Of a stretch of 64,000 bases of DNA, positions 19,301-32,600 are shown piece after piece. The notes below the pieces were generated by a model. That model did not search any database. It was not told where the DNA came from and was given only the letters and a program-made list of their open reading frames with translations. The stretch is from Mycobacterium sp. NS-7484 (GTDB taxonomy: Bacteria > Actinomycetota > Actinomycetes > Mycobacteriales > Mycobacteriaceae): NCBI RefSeq assembly GCF_001953975.1, contig NZ_MBEJ01000130.1, forward strand, positions 22,869-86,868. The letters are read 5' to 3'. The stretch's first letter is position 1. Each line of letters begins with the position of its first letter. The translations under genes were made by a program, and so were the position numbers.

Positions 19301-22300
19301 GCGTGCCGATCCCACCGTGGAATACACCCCCGAAGGCGTCGAGCACCTGGAGAACGAAACCAAGGGCTTCGTCCAGCGCTGTGTCGACAAGATGGGCACC
19401 GAGTTCCTGGAGAACGTCGGCACCGACAACGTCGCCAAAGACCTGGACGCGATCCGGACCGCGCTCGGCGACGACAAGCTGACCTACCTGGGTTACTCCT
19501 ACGGCACCCGCATCGGCGCCACCTACGCCGAGCAGTTCCCGCAGAAGGTCCGCGCCATGATCCTCGACGGCGCCGTCGACCCCAATGCCGATCCGGTCGA
19601 GGAGAACATCCGGCAGGCCGCGGCGTTCCAGAAGGCCTTCGACGATTACGCCGCGGACTGCGCAAAGAGCCCCGACTGCCCGCTGGGCACCGACCCGGCC
19701 AAGGCCGTCGAGGTGTACAAGAGCCTGGTCGACCCGCTCGTGGAACACCCGGCCCCCACGCGCGACGACCGCGGCCTGAGCTACAGCGACGCCACCGTGG
19801 GCACAATCCTGCCGCTGTACTCGCCGAACCTGTGGCGCCACCTGACCGAGGGCCTCAACGGGCTCAAGAAGGGCAACGGCGATGTGATGCTGGCGCTGGC
19901 CGACCTCTACATGGGCCGGGATGCCAAGGGCCACTACAACAATTCGACCGACGTGCGGGTCGCGGTCAACTGCGTGGACAAGCCCGCCATCACCGACCGG
20001 GCCACCGTCGTCGAGGAGGACCGCCGGGCCCGTGAGGTCGCCCCGTTCATGAGCTACGGCGAATTCACCGGCCACGCGCCGCTCGGCACCTGTGCCTTCT
20101 GGCCGGTGCCGCCGACCAGCACGCCGCACGAGATCTCGGTGAAGGGGCTGCCGCCGACGCTGATCGTCTCGACCACCAACGACCCGGCGACCCCGTACCA
20201 GGCCGGTGTCGACCTGGCCCGCCAACTCGGCGGCACCCTGGTGACCTTCGAGGGCACCCAGCACACCGTGGTGTTCCAGGGCAACAAGTGCATCGACGAC
20301 ATCGCCGCGACCTACCTGATCGACGTGACGGTGCCGCCGGCCGGAACCCGCTGCTGAGCGCGCCCGGCCGAGAAGGTCACCGGTTGGTCTCCGGCCGATT
20401 TCCGGTCGGCCTCAGCAGCAGACCTCGCGGTGGGCGCCGTGCGACCATGGCTGCCGTGCGGTGGGCGGGTGGTCGAGCGGCAAGAGTGTTCTGGGCCGCC
20501 CTGCTCGGGATGACCGCCGTGGTGGGTCCGATCGGACAACCGGTCGCGCAGGCATCGCCGGGATCGGCGCCGGAGTGGGGAAGTTGCGCCCGATGGGTGC
20601 AAGATCCGGCGGCGATCCCCACCGCACAATGCGGCACTGTGACCGTTCCACTGGACTGGAATTCACCGGATTCGCAAGGCGCACAACCACAGCTGGCGGT
20701 GATCCGGATACCGGCAAGCGGGCAGCGGATCGGTGCCCTGTTCATCAACCCCGGCGGTCCCGGTGCCTCGGCAGTGGACACCGTGGCCGGCATGGGGGCC
20801 GCGCTGGCCGGGTCGCCGCTGACCGATCGGTTCGATCTGATCGGGTTCGATCCGCGCGGTGTCGGGCACTCCACGCCGCAGTTGCGCTGCCGCACCGACG
20901 CCGAGATCGACGCCTACCGCCGCGAACCGATGGCCGACTACAGCCCGGCCGGCGTCGCCCACATCGAGTCCCTCTACCGGCGATTCGCCCAGCAGTGCCT
21001 GGACCGCATGGGCGCACCGTTCCTGGCCAACATCGGCACCGCGTCGGCGGTGCGGGACATGGATGCGGTGCGGGCGGCGTTGGGCGAAGAGCAGATCAAC
21101 TATCTGGGCTTCTCCTACGGCACCGAGTTGGGCGGCGCCTACGCCGAACAGTTCGGCGAGCGGGTGCGCACCATGGTGCTCGACGGTGCCATCGACCCCA
21201 GCCTGGATCCGGTCACCAAGAACATCCGCCAGTTGGCCGGGTTCCAGAAGGCGTTCGAGACCTACGCCGCGGACTGCGCGAAATCGAGGGACTGCCCGCT
21301 CGGCACCGATCCCGCCCAGTTCACCAGCCGCTTCCAGCGCCTGGTGGATCCGCTGGCGGCGGCCCCGCGCCCGACGTCGGATCCCCGTGGGCTCGGCTAT
21401 GCCGACGCCATCACCGGGACCGGCAATGCCTTGTACTCGGCCCGGTACTGGCCGTACCTGACCAGCGGCCTGCTCGGGTTGGCCCGGGGCACCGACCCGG
21501 GTGACCTGCTGCTGCTGGCCGACGATTACTGGCACCGCGACGAATCCGGGCATTACCGGAATCTGCAGGATGCATTCACCGCGATTCGATGTGTGGACGC
21601 GCCGTTCCCGACCGATCCGGCGGTGTGGGCCGACGCGGATCGACAAATCCGTGCCGTGGCGCCGTTTCTGGCCTACGGCGAGTTCACCGGGTATGCGCCG
21701 CGGGACATCTGCGCGCTGTGGCCGGTGCCCGCGACCTCGGTGCCTCACCCGGTCACCGGGCCGGGGCCGGGCAAGGTCGTGGTGGTGTCCACCACCGGCG
21801 ACCCGGCCACGCCGTACCAGGCCGGTGTGGACCTGGCCCGGCAAATGGGTGCCGCGCTGATCTCGTTCACCGGCACTCAACACACCGTGGTGTTCAACGG
21901 GGACGCCTGCGTCGACACCGCCGTGCTGAACTTCTTCGTCAACCAAGCCTCGCCGGGCAACCTCTCCTGCTAACTCTTGCAGGGCCGTAACACAGATTTA
22001 ACAGCCGATGCCTACGCTGCGGGCATGGACCGCCAGAAGGAATTCGTGCTGCGCACCCTGGAGGAACGCGATATCCGGTTCGTTCGGTTGTGGTTCACCG
22101 ACGTGCTCGGCTACCTCAAGTCGGTGGCGATCGCACCCGCCGAACTCGAGGGCGCGTTCGAGGAGGGCATCGGTTTCGACGGCTCGTCGATCGAAGGCTT
22201 CGCCCGGGTGTCGGAATCCGACACCGTGGCGCGTCCCGACCCGTCCACGTTCCAGGTGTTGCCCTGGACCACCAGCGGCGGCCAGCACCATTCGGCGCGC

Positions 22301-25300
22301 ATGTTCTGCGACATCACCATGCCCGACGGCTCGCCGTCGTGGGCCGATTCGCGGCACGTGCTGCGCCGGCAGCTGGCCAAGGCCAGCGACCTCGGGTTCT
22401 CCTGCTACGTGCACCCCGAGATCGAGTTCTTCCTGCTCCGGCCCGGCGAAGACGACGGCACCCCGCCCGTTCCGGCGGACAACGGCGGCTACTTCGACCA
22501 GGCCGTGCACGACACCGCCCCCAACTTCCGCCGCCACGCCATCGACGCCCTGGAACAGATGGGCATCTCGGTGGAGTTCAGCCACCACGAGGGCGCGCCG
22601 GGCCAGCAGGAGATCGACCTGCGCTACGCCGACGCACTGTCGATGGCCGACAACGTGATGACCTTCCGCTACGTGGTCAAGGAAGTGGCCCTCGGTGAAG
22701 GGGTGCGCGCATCGTTCATGCCCAAGCCGTTTGCCGAGCATCCCGGCTCGGCCATGCACACGCACATGAGCCTGTTCGAAGGCGACACCAACGCCTTCCA
22801 CAGCCCTGACGATCCACTGCAGCTCTCCGATGTCGCCAAGTCCTTCATCGCGGGCATCCTGGAGCATGCGAGCGAGATCAGCGCCGTCACCAACCAGTGG
22901 GTGAACTCCTACAAGCGCCTGATCCACGGCGGCGAAGCGCCGACCGCGGCGTCCTGGGGAGCGGCCAACCGCTCGGCGCTGGTGCGGGTTCCGATGTACA
23001 CCCCGCGCAAGGCCTCGTCGCGACGCGTCGAGGTGCGCAGCCCCGATTCGGCCTGCAACCCGTATCTGACCTTCGCGGTGTTGCTGGCGGCCGGTCTGCG
23101 CGGCGTCGAGAAGGGTTACGTTCTGGGCCCGCAGGCCGAGGACGACGTCTGGAGCCTGACGTCCGAGGAGCGGCGCGCCATGGGCTACCGGGAGTTGCCG
23201 TCCAGCCTCGGCAACGCGCTGGAGGCCATGGAGGGCTCCGAGCTCGTCGCGGAAGCGTTGGGGGAGCACGTGTTCGATTACTTCCTGCGTAACAAGCGCG
23301 CCGAGTGGGAGAACTACCGGAGCCACGTGACGCCCTACGAGTTGAAGAACTACCTGTCGCTCTGACCAGGGGGCGTTTGGGGGCCGTTCGTGCGCTACCG
23401 TCGTGAACGTGCCCAAACCTGCGACCGATCGCCCGAAACTGCCCAGCGTCGGTCGGCTCGGGCTGGTGCATCCGCAGGCCACCGCCGAACTTGATCGACT
23501 CGGCTGGAACACCGAGGCGCACGTCGAGCTGCTGTGGTCCCTGTCGCGCGCACCAGACGCCGACATCGCGCTGCTGGCCATGGTCCGCCTGGCCGACGAG
23601 CTGGACGAGGCGGACTGGAATGAGCTCAACCGGACGCTGCTGACGGACCGCGCCCTGCGTGGCCGGCTGTTCGGCGTCCTGGGATCCTCACTGGCCCTGG
23701 GCGATCATCTGGTGGCCCATCCCGAGTCGTGGCGGCTGCTGGCCGGTGAGGTGACACTGCCCGGTGCCGGCGAGCTGCGCGAGACCTTCACCACTGCGGC
23801 CCGCGACGTCGAAATCGACCGGGGCACAGGCACTGCCGTACCCCCACTGCGCGATCTGTACCGCGACCGGTTGCTGGTGCTGGCCGCCCTCGACGTTGCC
23901 TCGACCGTCGAGAACGAGCCGGTGCTGCCGTTCGTCGAGGTCGCCGCACACCTGTCGGACCTGGCCGACGCCGCACTGGGTGCGGCGCTGACGGTGGCCA
24001 CCCGCGCCGTGTGCGGGGACGGGCCCGAACCTCGCCTGGCCGTCATCGCGATGGGCAAATGCGGTGCGCGCGAACTGAATTACGTCAGCGACGTCGACGT
24101 CATCTTTGTCGGGGAACCCGTGATCGATGACGCCGACGATTCGACAGGGGACAACCTGGCCACCGCCACCCGCGTCGCCGGTGAGATGATGCGCTTCGCT
24201 GCCGACGCCTTCTTCGAGGTCGACGCCGCGCTGCGTCCGGAAGGCAAACGCGGCCAACTGGTCCGGACCCTCGACTCCCACGTCGCCTACTACCAGCGGT
24301 GGGCCAAGACCTGGGAATTCCAGGCCCTGCTCAAAGCGCGACCGGCTACCGGCGATCCCGAGCTGGGCCAGGCCTACATCGACGCCTTGATGCCCATGGT
24401 GTGGACCGCCTGCGAGCGCGAGGATTTCGTGCCCGAGGTCCAGGCGATGCGTCGCCGCGTCGAAGAACTCGTCCCCGCCGGGGTGCGCGCCCGCGAACTC
24501 AAACTCGGCACCGGTGGCCTGCGGGACGTCGAATTCGCCGTACAGCTCCTGCAATTGGTGCACGGTCGCAACGACGACGCGCTGCATGTGGCCTCCACCG
24601 TCGATGCGTTGGCCGCTCTCGGCGACGGCGGATACGTCGGGCGGGACGACGCCGCCAACATGACCGCCTCCTACGAGTTCCTGCGTCTGCTCGAGCACCG
24701 CCTGCAGCTGCAACGGCTCAAGCGGACCCACATGCTGCCCGACGACAACGATGACGAGGCATACCGCTGGCTGGCCCGGGCCGCGCACGTCCGGCCCGAC
24801 GGCCGCCACGATGCCCAAGGCGTGCTGCGCGAAGAGCTCAAGCGGCAGAGCATGCGGGTGTCACGCTTGCACGCCAAGCTCTTCTATCAGCCCCTGCTGG
24901 AATCGGTGGGCCAGCCCGCGGTGGGGATCGGCACCGGGATGAGCACCGAGGCCGCCGAACGCCAGCTCGCCGCACTGGGTTACGAAGGGCCGCAGAGCGC
25001 GCTGACCCACCTGGCCGCGCTCACCGGGCAGAGCGGACGCCGCGGCCGGGTACAACAGGTGCTGCTGCCGACGCTGCTGGACTGGCTGTCGGATGCGCCC
25101 GATCCGGATGCCGGCCTGCTGGCCTACCGCCGCATCAGTGAGGAGCTGGCCGAGCAGCGCTGGTATCTGTCCACCCTGCGCGACGAAGGCGCGGTGGCCA
25201 AGCGGCTGATGCGGGTGCTGGGTACCTCGGCCTACATCCCCGAGCTGTTGATGCGGGCCCCCGAGGTGATTCAGCTCTACGCGGACGGCCCCAACGGACC

Positions 25301-28300
25301 GAAACTGCTCGACGGCGAACCCGACAGTGTCGCGCGGGCACTCGTGGCCTCGGCCGGGCGGCACTCCGACCCGGTGCGCGGCATCGCGGCGGCGCGCACG
25401 CTGCGGCGTCGGGAACTCGCCCGCATCGCCTCGGCCGACGTGCTCGGATTACTCGACGTCACCGATGTGTGCAAGGCGCTGACCGCGGTGTGGGTGGCGG
25501 TGCTGCAGGCCGCCCTGAACGCCGTGATCCGGGCCAACACCCCGCAATCCGGTGTGCCGGCCCGCATCGCGGTGATCGGCATGGGCCGGCTCGGTGGCGG
25601 GGAGCTGGGCTACGGCTCGGACGCTGACGTGATGTTCGTCTGCGAGCCGCAGCCCGGTGTGGAGGACTCGGCTGCCGTGCGCTGGTCGGTGAGCATCGCC
25701 GAACAGGTCAGGGCCCTGCTGGGCACGCCGAGCGCCGACCCGCCGCTGGAGGTCGACACCGGGTTACGCCCCGAGGGGCGCAACGGGCCCCTGGTCCGCA
25801 CGCTGGCCTCATATGCGGCCTACTACGAGCAGTGGGCGCAGCCGTGGGAGATCCAGGCGCTGCTGCGGGCTCACAGCGTCGCGGGCGACATGGAACTCGG
25901 GGAGCGCTTCCTGCTCATCGCCGACAAAACCCGTTACCCCTCGGGCGGGGTATCGGCGGAAGCGGTGCAGGAGATCCGCCGGATCAAGGCGCGGGTGGAT
26001 GCCGAGCGTCTGCCGCGCGGCGCGGATCCCAACACCCACACCAAGTTGGGACGCGGCGGGCTGGCCGACATCGAATGGACCGTGCAGTTGTTGCAGCTGC
26101 GCCACGCGCACGAAGTACCGGCGCTGCACAACACCTCGACCTTGCAGACCCTCGATGCCATCGGCGCGGCCGAGCTGGTCGCCGAAAGTGACGTGGAATT
26201 GCTGCGCGACGCCTGGTTGACGGCCACCCGCGCCCGCAACGCGCTGGTGCTGGTGCGCGGCAAGCCGACCGATCAGCTACCCGGGCCGGGCCGTCAGCTC
26301 AACGCCGTGGCCTTGGCGGCCGGGTGGGGCAGCGACGATGGCGGCGAGTTCCTGGACAACTACCTGAGGGTGACTCGGCGGGCGAAGGGTGTGGTCCTCA
26401 AGATTTTCGGCGGCTGAGCCGCCAGAGGGGCCGGAGCGGCTGAGCCGCCCAGGGGGCCGGAGGGGGTGAGTGTTGGCGCGCTGGAACACCTGATAGTAAG
26501 TACGTCTATGAACCATACGTTCGACGTCCTCTCCGCCGCCGAGCACGATCGACTCGAGGCCGTCTACGTGCCGTTCGCCCGGGCGATGCGCGAGCTCGTC
26601 GACGCCGGCGTGCGCACCGAGGTGGACCCGCAGACCATCGCCGAGGCCACCGCCGCCGTCGAGGCCATCGCGGCGAGCCTGCGTGCCGAACAGCGGGACG
26701 GTCCGCAGGCGGTGGTGCACGCCGACACCGGCAGGCCGGTGGTGTGGGCGAATCCGGTTGTCGGACTGCGCAACGCGCTGGCCCCGCCACTGGTGATCGA
26801 GCATGCCGAAGACGGCAGCTGCTGGAGCGAATTCGTGCTCGGTGCGGCCTATGAGGGGCCGTTGGGGTGGGTGCACGGCGGCATCTGCGCTCTGGTGCTC
26901 GACCACATTCTCGGCGAGGTGGCCAGCGGCGGGCTGAACGAACCGCGTTACACGGGCACCATCACCTGCCGGTACCGCCGCGGCACGCCCTTGGGGCCGT
27001 TGCGCGCCGAGGCCTACATCGACCGGACCGAAGGCGTCAAAACCTTTGCGCGCGGCCATATCAGCGACGCAGACGGAATCACGGTCGAGGCCGAAGGCGT
27101 CTTCATCACCCCGGCCTGGGCCCGGAACGCCGGGTGAGGTTCTACGTCAGTACGGCCTTCATGGACACCCGTGAGGCCATCGAAGTGGCCAGGGCCGCAG
27201 ACGATCTGGGCTACGACGGAATGGGCATCCCCGATCACGTGGTGAATCTGGAGACGCTGAGAACCCCATATCCCTACACCAAGGACGGCAAGCGGCGCTG
27301 GGAGGCGTTCACTGACTGGCCGGACCCGTGGGTGATGATCGGGGCGTTGGCGCTCGTCACGTCGCGGCTGAAGTTCGTCACCACGGTCTACCTGCCGGCG
27401 ATGCGCGATCCGTACTCGGCGGCCAAAGCCATTGGTACCGCCGCCTATCTGGCCGGCGGGCGGCTGGAACTGGGCGTCGGCGTCGGCTGGTGTGAGGATG
27501 AGTTCGACCTGTTGGGCCAGCAGTTCGCGCGACGCGGCAAGCGCACGGACGAGATGCTCGAGTTGATGAAAGAGCTGTGGGCGCCGGGGTGGACGGAGTT
27601 CGACGGCGAATACTACTCGACACCGCGGTTGGAAATGGAGCCCACGCCGCCGCCGATCCCGATCTACGTCGGGGGATTGTCCGACATCGCACTGCGTCGC
27701 GCGGCGCGCCACGATGGCTGGATCGGCGATCTGATCTCCACTGAGGATGCACTACAGCGGGTTGAGCAGCTCCGTCGGCTTCGCACCGAAAGTGGTTTGA
27801 CGATGGACGATTTCACCATCATCACGCCATTGACCGATGCCTTCACCGCCGAGCATTACGCGCGCGCGGAAGCCGGCGGTATCCGCGGCGTCATCACCAT
27901 GCCGTGGATGTTCTACTCCGGTCCGCACGCCACGCTGGCCGAGAAGATCGACGGGATGACGCGCTTCCGCAAGGATCTCGCGTTGGATTAGGCCTTGTTC
28001 CGCGCGGCATCCACTGCGAACGCCCCACTGCCGATCGCGACCAACAGCAGGAAGCCGAAGCAGTACAGCACCGCAAGCTCACCGCCGTTCTCCGAAGGCC
28101 ACAGCCCCTGGGGCTGGTGCTGCCAGAAGTACGCCACGGCCATCTGCCCGGCGGCGATGAAGGCCGCGATCCGAGTGAACAGGCCGATCAGGATCAGCAG
28201 GCCCAAGACGAGTTCGAGGACGCCCGCATACCAGACCGGCCAGGAGCCGACCGCGGCTGCGCCGCTCCCCATGTCGACGGGCCAGGCGAAGAGCTTCGAC

Positions 28301-29585
28301 GTGCCATGGATCGTGAAGAGCAGGCCGAACACGATGCGGAAGATCCCGATGGCGGCGGGCGCGTACGAGGCGAGCCGGGAGTCGAGGTTGGACGTCATGA
28401 TGTGACGATACTTGTTGACGGCCAGGAATCTCACAGCTCGAGGAGCACTGTTACCGGCCCGTCATTGACCAGTTCCACCTGCATGTGCGCACCGAAAACT
28501 CCCGTTTGCACAGTGGCGCCCAGCGTGCTCAGGGCGGCGGCGAATTCGGCCACCAGTGGTTCGGCGATCGAGCCCGGAGCCGCCGCGTTCCAGGACGGCC
28601 GCCTGCCCTTCTCGGTGTTGGCGTAGAGCGTGAACTGACTGATCACCAGAATCTGTGCGGCAAGGTCCGACGCAGACTTCTCGCCATCGAGAATCCTTAA
28701 CTGCCACAACTTTTCGGCCATCCGGCGGGCCTTGGCCGCATCGTCGTCGTGGGTGACGCCGACCAGCGCCAGCAGCCCCTGGGTGTCGGGGTCGATGCGC
28801 CCGACCACCTCGCCGTCCACAGTGACACTTGCCGAGGACACCCGCTGCACCAGAACACGCATTGGCCCATTGTGCGGTGCGACCCGGCGAGCAGACACAG
28901 ATGTCCCCGACACGCCGGGCGTGCGGGGACATCTGCGTCTGCTCGGGCTACGAGGTGCCTGACTTACACGTCGTAGTACAGGCTGAACTCGTACGGGTGA
29001 GGCCGGATCTGGATCGGCATGATCTCGTTCTCCCGCTTGTAGGAGATCCAGGTCTCGATCAGGTCCTCGGTGAACACGCCGCCCTCGGTGAGGTACTCGT
29101 GGTCCTCTTCGAGCTTGTCGATGACGGCGGCCAGCGAGGTCGGGGCCTGCGGGATGTTGGCGGCCTCGTCCGGCGGCAGCTCGTAGAGGTCCTTGTCGAC
29201 CGGGGCCAGCGGCTCGATCTTCTTCTTGATGCCGTCGATGCCGGCCATCAGCATGGCCGCGAACGCCAGGTACGGGTTACCCGAGCTGTCCGGGCAACGG
29301 AACTCCAGGCGCTTGGCCTTCGGGTTGTTGCCGGTGATCGGGATACGCACACACGCCGAGCGGTTGCGCTGGCTGTAGACCAGGTTGATCGGCGCCTCGT
29401 AGCCGGGCACCAGACGCTTGTAGGAGTTCACCGTGGGGTTGGTGAACGCCAGCAGCGACGGGGCGTGGTGCAGGATGCCGCCGATGTAGTGGCGCGCGAT
29501 GTCGGACAGGCCGGCGTAACCGGACTCGTCGTGGAACAGCGGCTGGCCGTCCTTCCACAGCGACTGGTGGGCGTGCATACCCGAC

Positions 29586-29617
<32 letters not shown>

Positions 29618-32600
29618 GGTGACGGTCTTGCCGTTCTGCCAGGCGGTGTTCTTGATGATGTACTTGAACAGCAGCACATCGTCGGCCGCGTGCAGCAGGG
29701 TGTTGAACTTGTAGTTGATCTCGGCCTGACCGGCGGTGCCCACCTCGTGGTGACCGCGCTCGAGGGTGAATCCCGCGTTGATCAGGTTGGTCGCCATCTC
29801 GTCGCGCAGGTCGACGTAGTGGTCATACGGCGCGACCGGGAAGTAGCCGCCCTTGGGGCGCACCTTGTAGCCACGGTTGGCGCTGCCGTCGGCCTCGAAG
29901 GGCTCTCCGGTGTTCCACCAGCCCGACTCCGAGTCGACCTCGTAGAAGGTGCCGTTGATCTTCGAGTCGAACTGCACCGAGTCGAAGATGTAGAACTCGG
30001 CCTCGGCCCCGAAGAAGCAGGTGTCCGCGATACCGGTGCTGGCCAGGTAGTTCTCCGCCTTGCGGGCCACGTTGCGCGGATCACGCGAGTAGGCCTCACG
30101 GGTGAACGGGTCGTGCACGAAGAAGTTGAGGTTCAGCGTCTTGGCGGCGCGGAACGGGTCGATGCGCGCGGTGTCGGGGTCCGGCAGCAGCATCATGTCG
30201 GATTCGTGGATCGACTGGAAGCCGCGGACCGAGGAGCCGTCGAACGCGAGGCCGTCCTCGAAAACGCTCTCGTCGAACGCCGTTGCCGGGATCGAGAAGT
30301 GCTGGACGACTCCGGGCAGATCGCAGAAGCGAATGTCGACGTATTCGACGTTTTCGTCCTTGATCAGCTTGAAGATGTCGTCGGACGTCTTTTCTGCCAC
30401 TTCAGTGTTCTCCTTTACTGGTAACCCGCGGGTTGACGCTAAGGACACGATGTTGCGCAGTCGTCAACCATATGTTGCGCGCAAGTTACGCAATGACGTT
30501 CATGTGTGACATGAGCTACCGACGGGCACGTAACCGGTCACGCCTATTCTGACCCTATGGCCCGCACCATGGGAACTTGGCTATCCGGACCCGGTCCGTT
30601 CGACGCCGGCGACGGGAATGACGCACCAGACGGCCGCGGTAAATACCCCGGTGAGCGGCTCGGCCTGCCCGAGTCCGGGTCCGGGTCGCTGGCCCGGATG
30701 GGGCGGCGCGTCGGCGCGCTCTGCATCGACTGGCTGGTGGCCTACGGGCTGGCCGGGTTGGCCATGGCGATGGGGCTGGTATCGCTTCCCATGCTGTCCA
30801 CGGCGGTGCTGGTGGTCTGGATGGTGATCGGCACGATCGCGGTGCGGCTGTTCTCGTTCACGCCGGGGCAGCTCGCCGTCGGGCTGGCGGTGGTGCCTGC
30901 TGACGGCCGCGACCGGATCGGCATCGTGCGGGCATTCCTGCGGGTGGTGTTGATCGCCCTGGTGATCCCGCCGCTGGTCTCCGACCGCGATCTGCGTGGC
31001 TTGCACGACCTGGCGAGTCACACCGCCGTGGTGCGCCGCTAGCGCGACCCGAACGTGAAGAAGATCGCGAGATTCTTCGGAATCCTCGCGATCTTCGTCA
31101 CACTCGGCGGTGCAGAACTGGCTAGCGCCGGCGCGCGGTGCGCTGGACACCGCGCATCTTCGCGCCCGCGGGCATCGGGCCCTTGGGCAACCCGGCGGGG
31201 CCGGTCTTGGTGCCGAGCGCCACCAACCGGGACTCGACGGAATCCATCTGCTTGACCGTGATGTTCGCCGGCAGCTTGTTCAGATGACGCTCCAGCTTGG
31301 ACAGCGGGACCTCGCCCTCGCCGTTGCCGACCACGATGTCGTAGATCGGGATGTCGCCGATCAGCCGTGCGGTGCGCTTCTTCTCCTGGGCCAGCAGAGG
31401 TTTGACCCGGTTGGCCGAACCCTCGCCGACAAAGATCACGCCGGGCCGGCCGATCACCCGGTGCACGGCGTCGAAGTGCCCGGTCGCCGCGACGCCCGGC
31501 GTGACACGCCACTTGCCGCGCAGGTTGTCCAGTGCCCAGGCGGCCGCGCCGGTCTGGCCTTCGGCCTTGGCGTACACCGACTTCTGGGCCCGGCGGCCGA
31601 AGATGATGAACGCCACCAGCGCGCCCAACACCACACCGAGGGGGATCAGGGTGTACATGGTGAACCCACCGATGAGTACACCGGCGACCACCGCGGCAGC
31701 CACGATCAGCACGAAGGCGCTGACCATGTACGGCAACAGGCGCTTGTCCTCTTTGCGCTGCATCTGGAATGCCTGCCACAGTTGACTACGCCGCTGCTTG
31801 GAGGCCGCCTTACGGGCAGCCTTCGCCTCGGCCTTTGCCGCTTTCGTTTCTGCGGCAGTGCGGGTTTTCGCCATTACTTCAGGATACGGGGGGACGATCC
31901 GCGAACCGAACCCGTGCGGCCTGCGCATAGAGCCGGCCCGCACGGTACGACGAACGCACCAGCGGTCCGGCCAGGACGCCGGCGAATCCCAGGCCCTCGG
32001 CGTAGCTCGACAACTCCACGAACTCGTCGGGATGCACCCAGCGTTCGACCGGGTGATGCCGCGGTGACGGCCGCAGGTATTGGGTGATGGTGACGATGTC
32101 GCAGCCGGCCTCGTGGAGGTCCTGCAATGCCGTCTGCACCTCGTCGATGGTCTCGCCCATGCCGAGGATCAGGTTCGACTTGGTGACCAGGCCGAAGTTG
32201 CGGGCCGCGGTGATGACGTCCAGGCTGCGCTCGTAACGGAAGGCCGGACGAATGCGCTTGAATATGCGCGGCACCGTTTCGACGTTGTGCGCGAACACCT
32301 CCGGGCGTGACTCGAACACTTCCTCGAGCTGGTCGGGGTTGCCGTTGAAGTCCGGCGCCAGCAGCTCCACGCCGGTGTTCGGGTTGAGCCGCTTGATGTA
32401 GCGCACGGTCTCGGCATACAGCCAGGCTCCGCCGTCGGGCAGGTCGTCGCGGGCCACCCCGGTGACGGTGGAGTAACGCAAGCCCATCGCCTGCACGCTC
32501 TCGGCCACCCGGCGCGGTTCGTCACGGTCCAGCTCGGCCGGCTTGCCGGTGTCGATTTGGCAGAAGTCGCAGCGGCGGGTGCACTGCTCGCCACCGATCA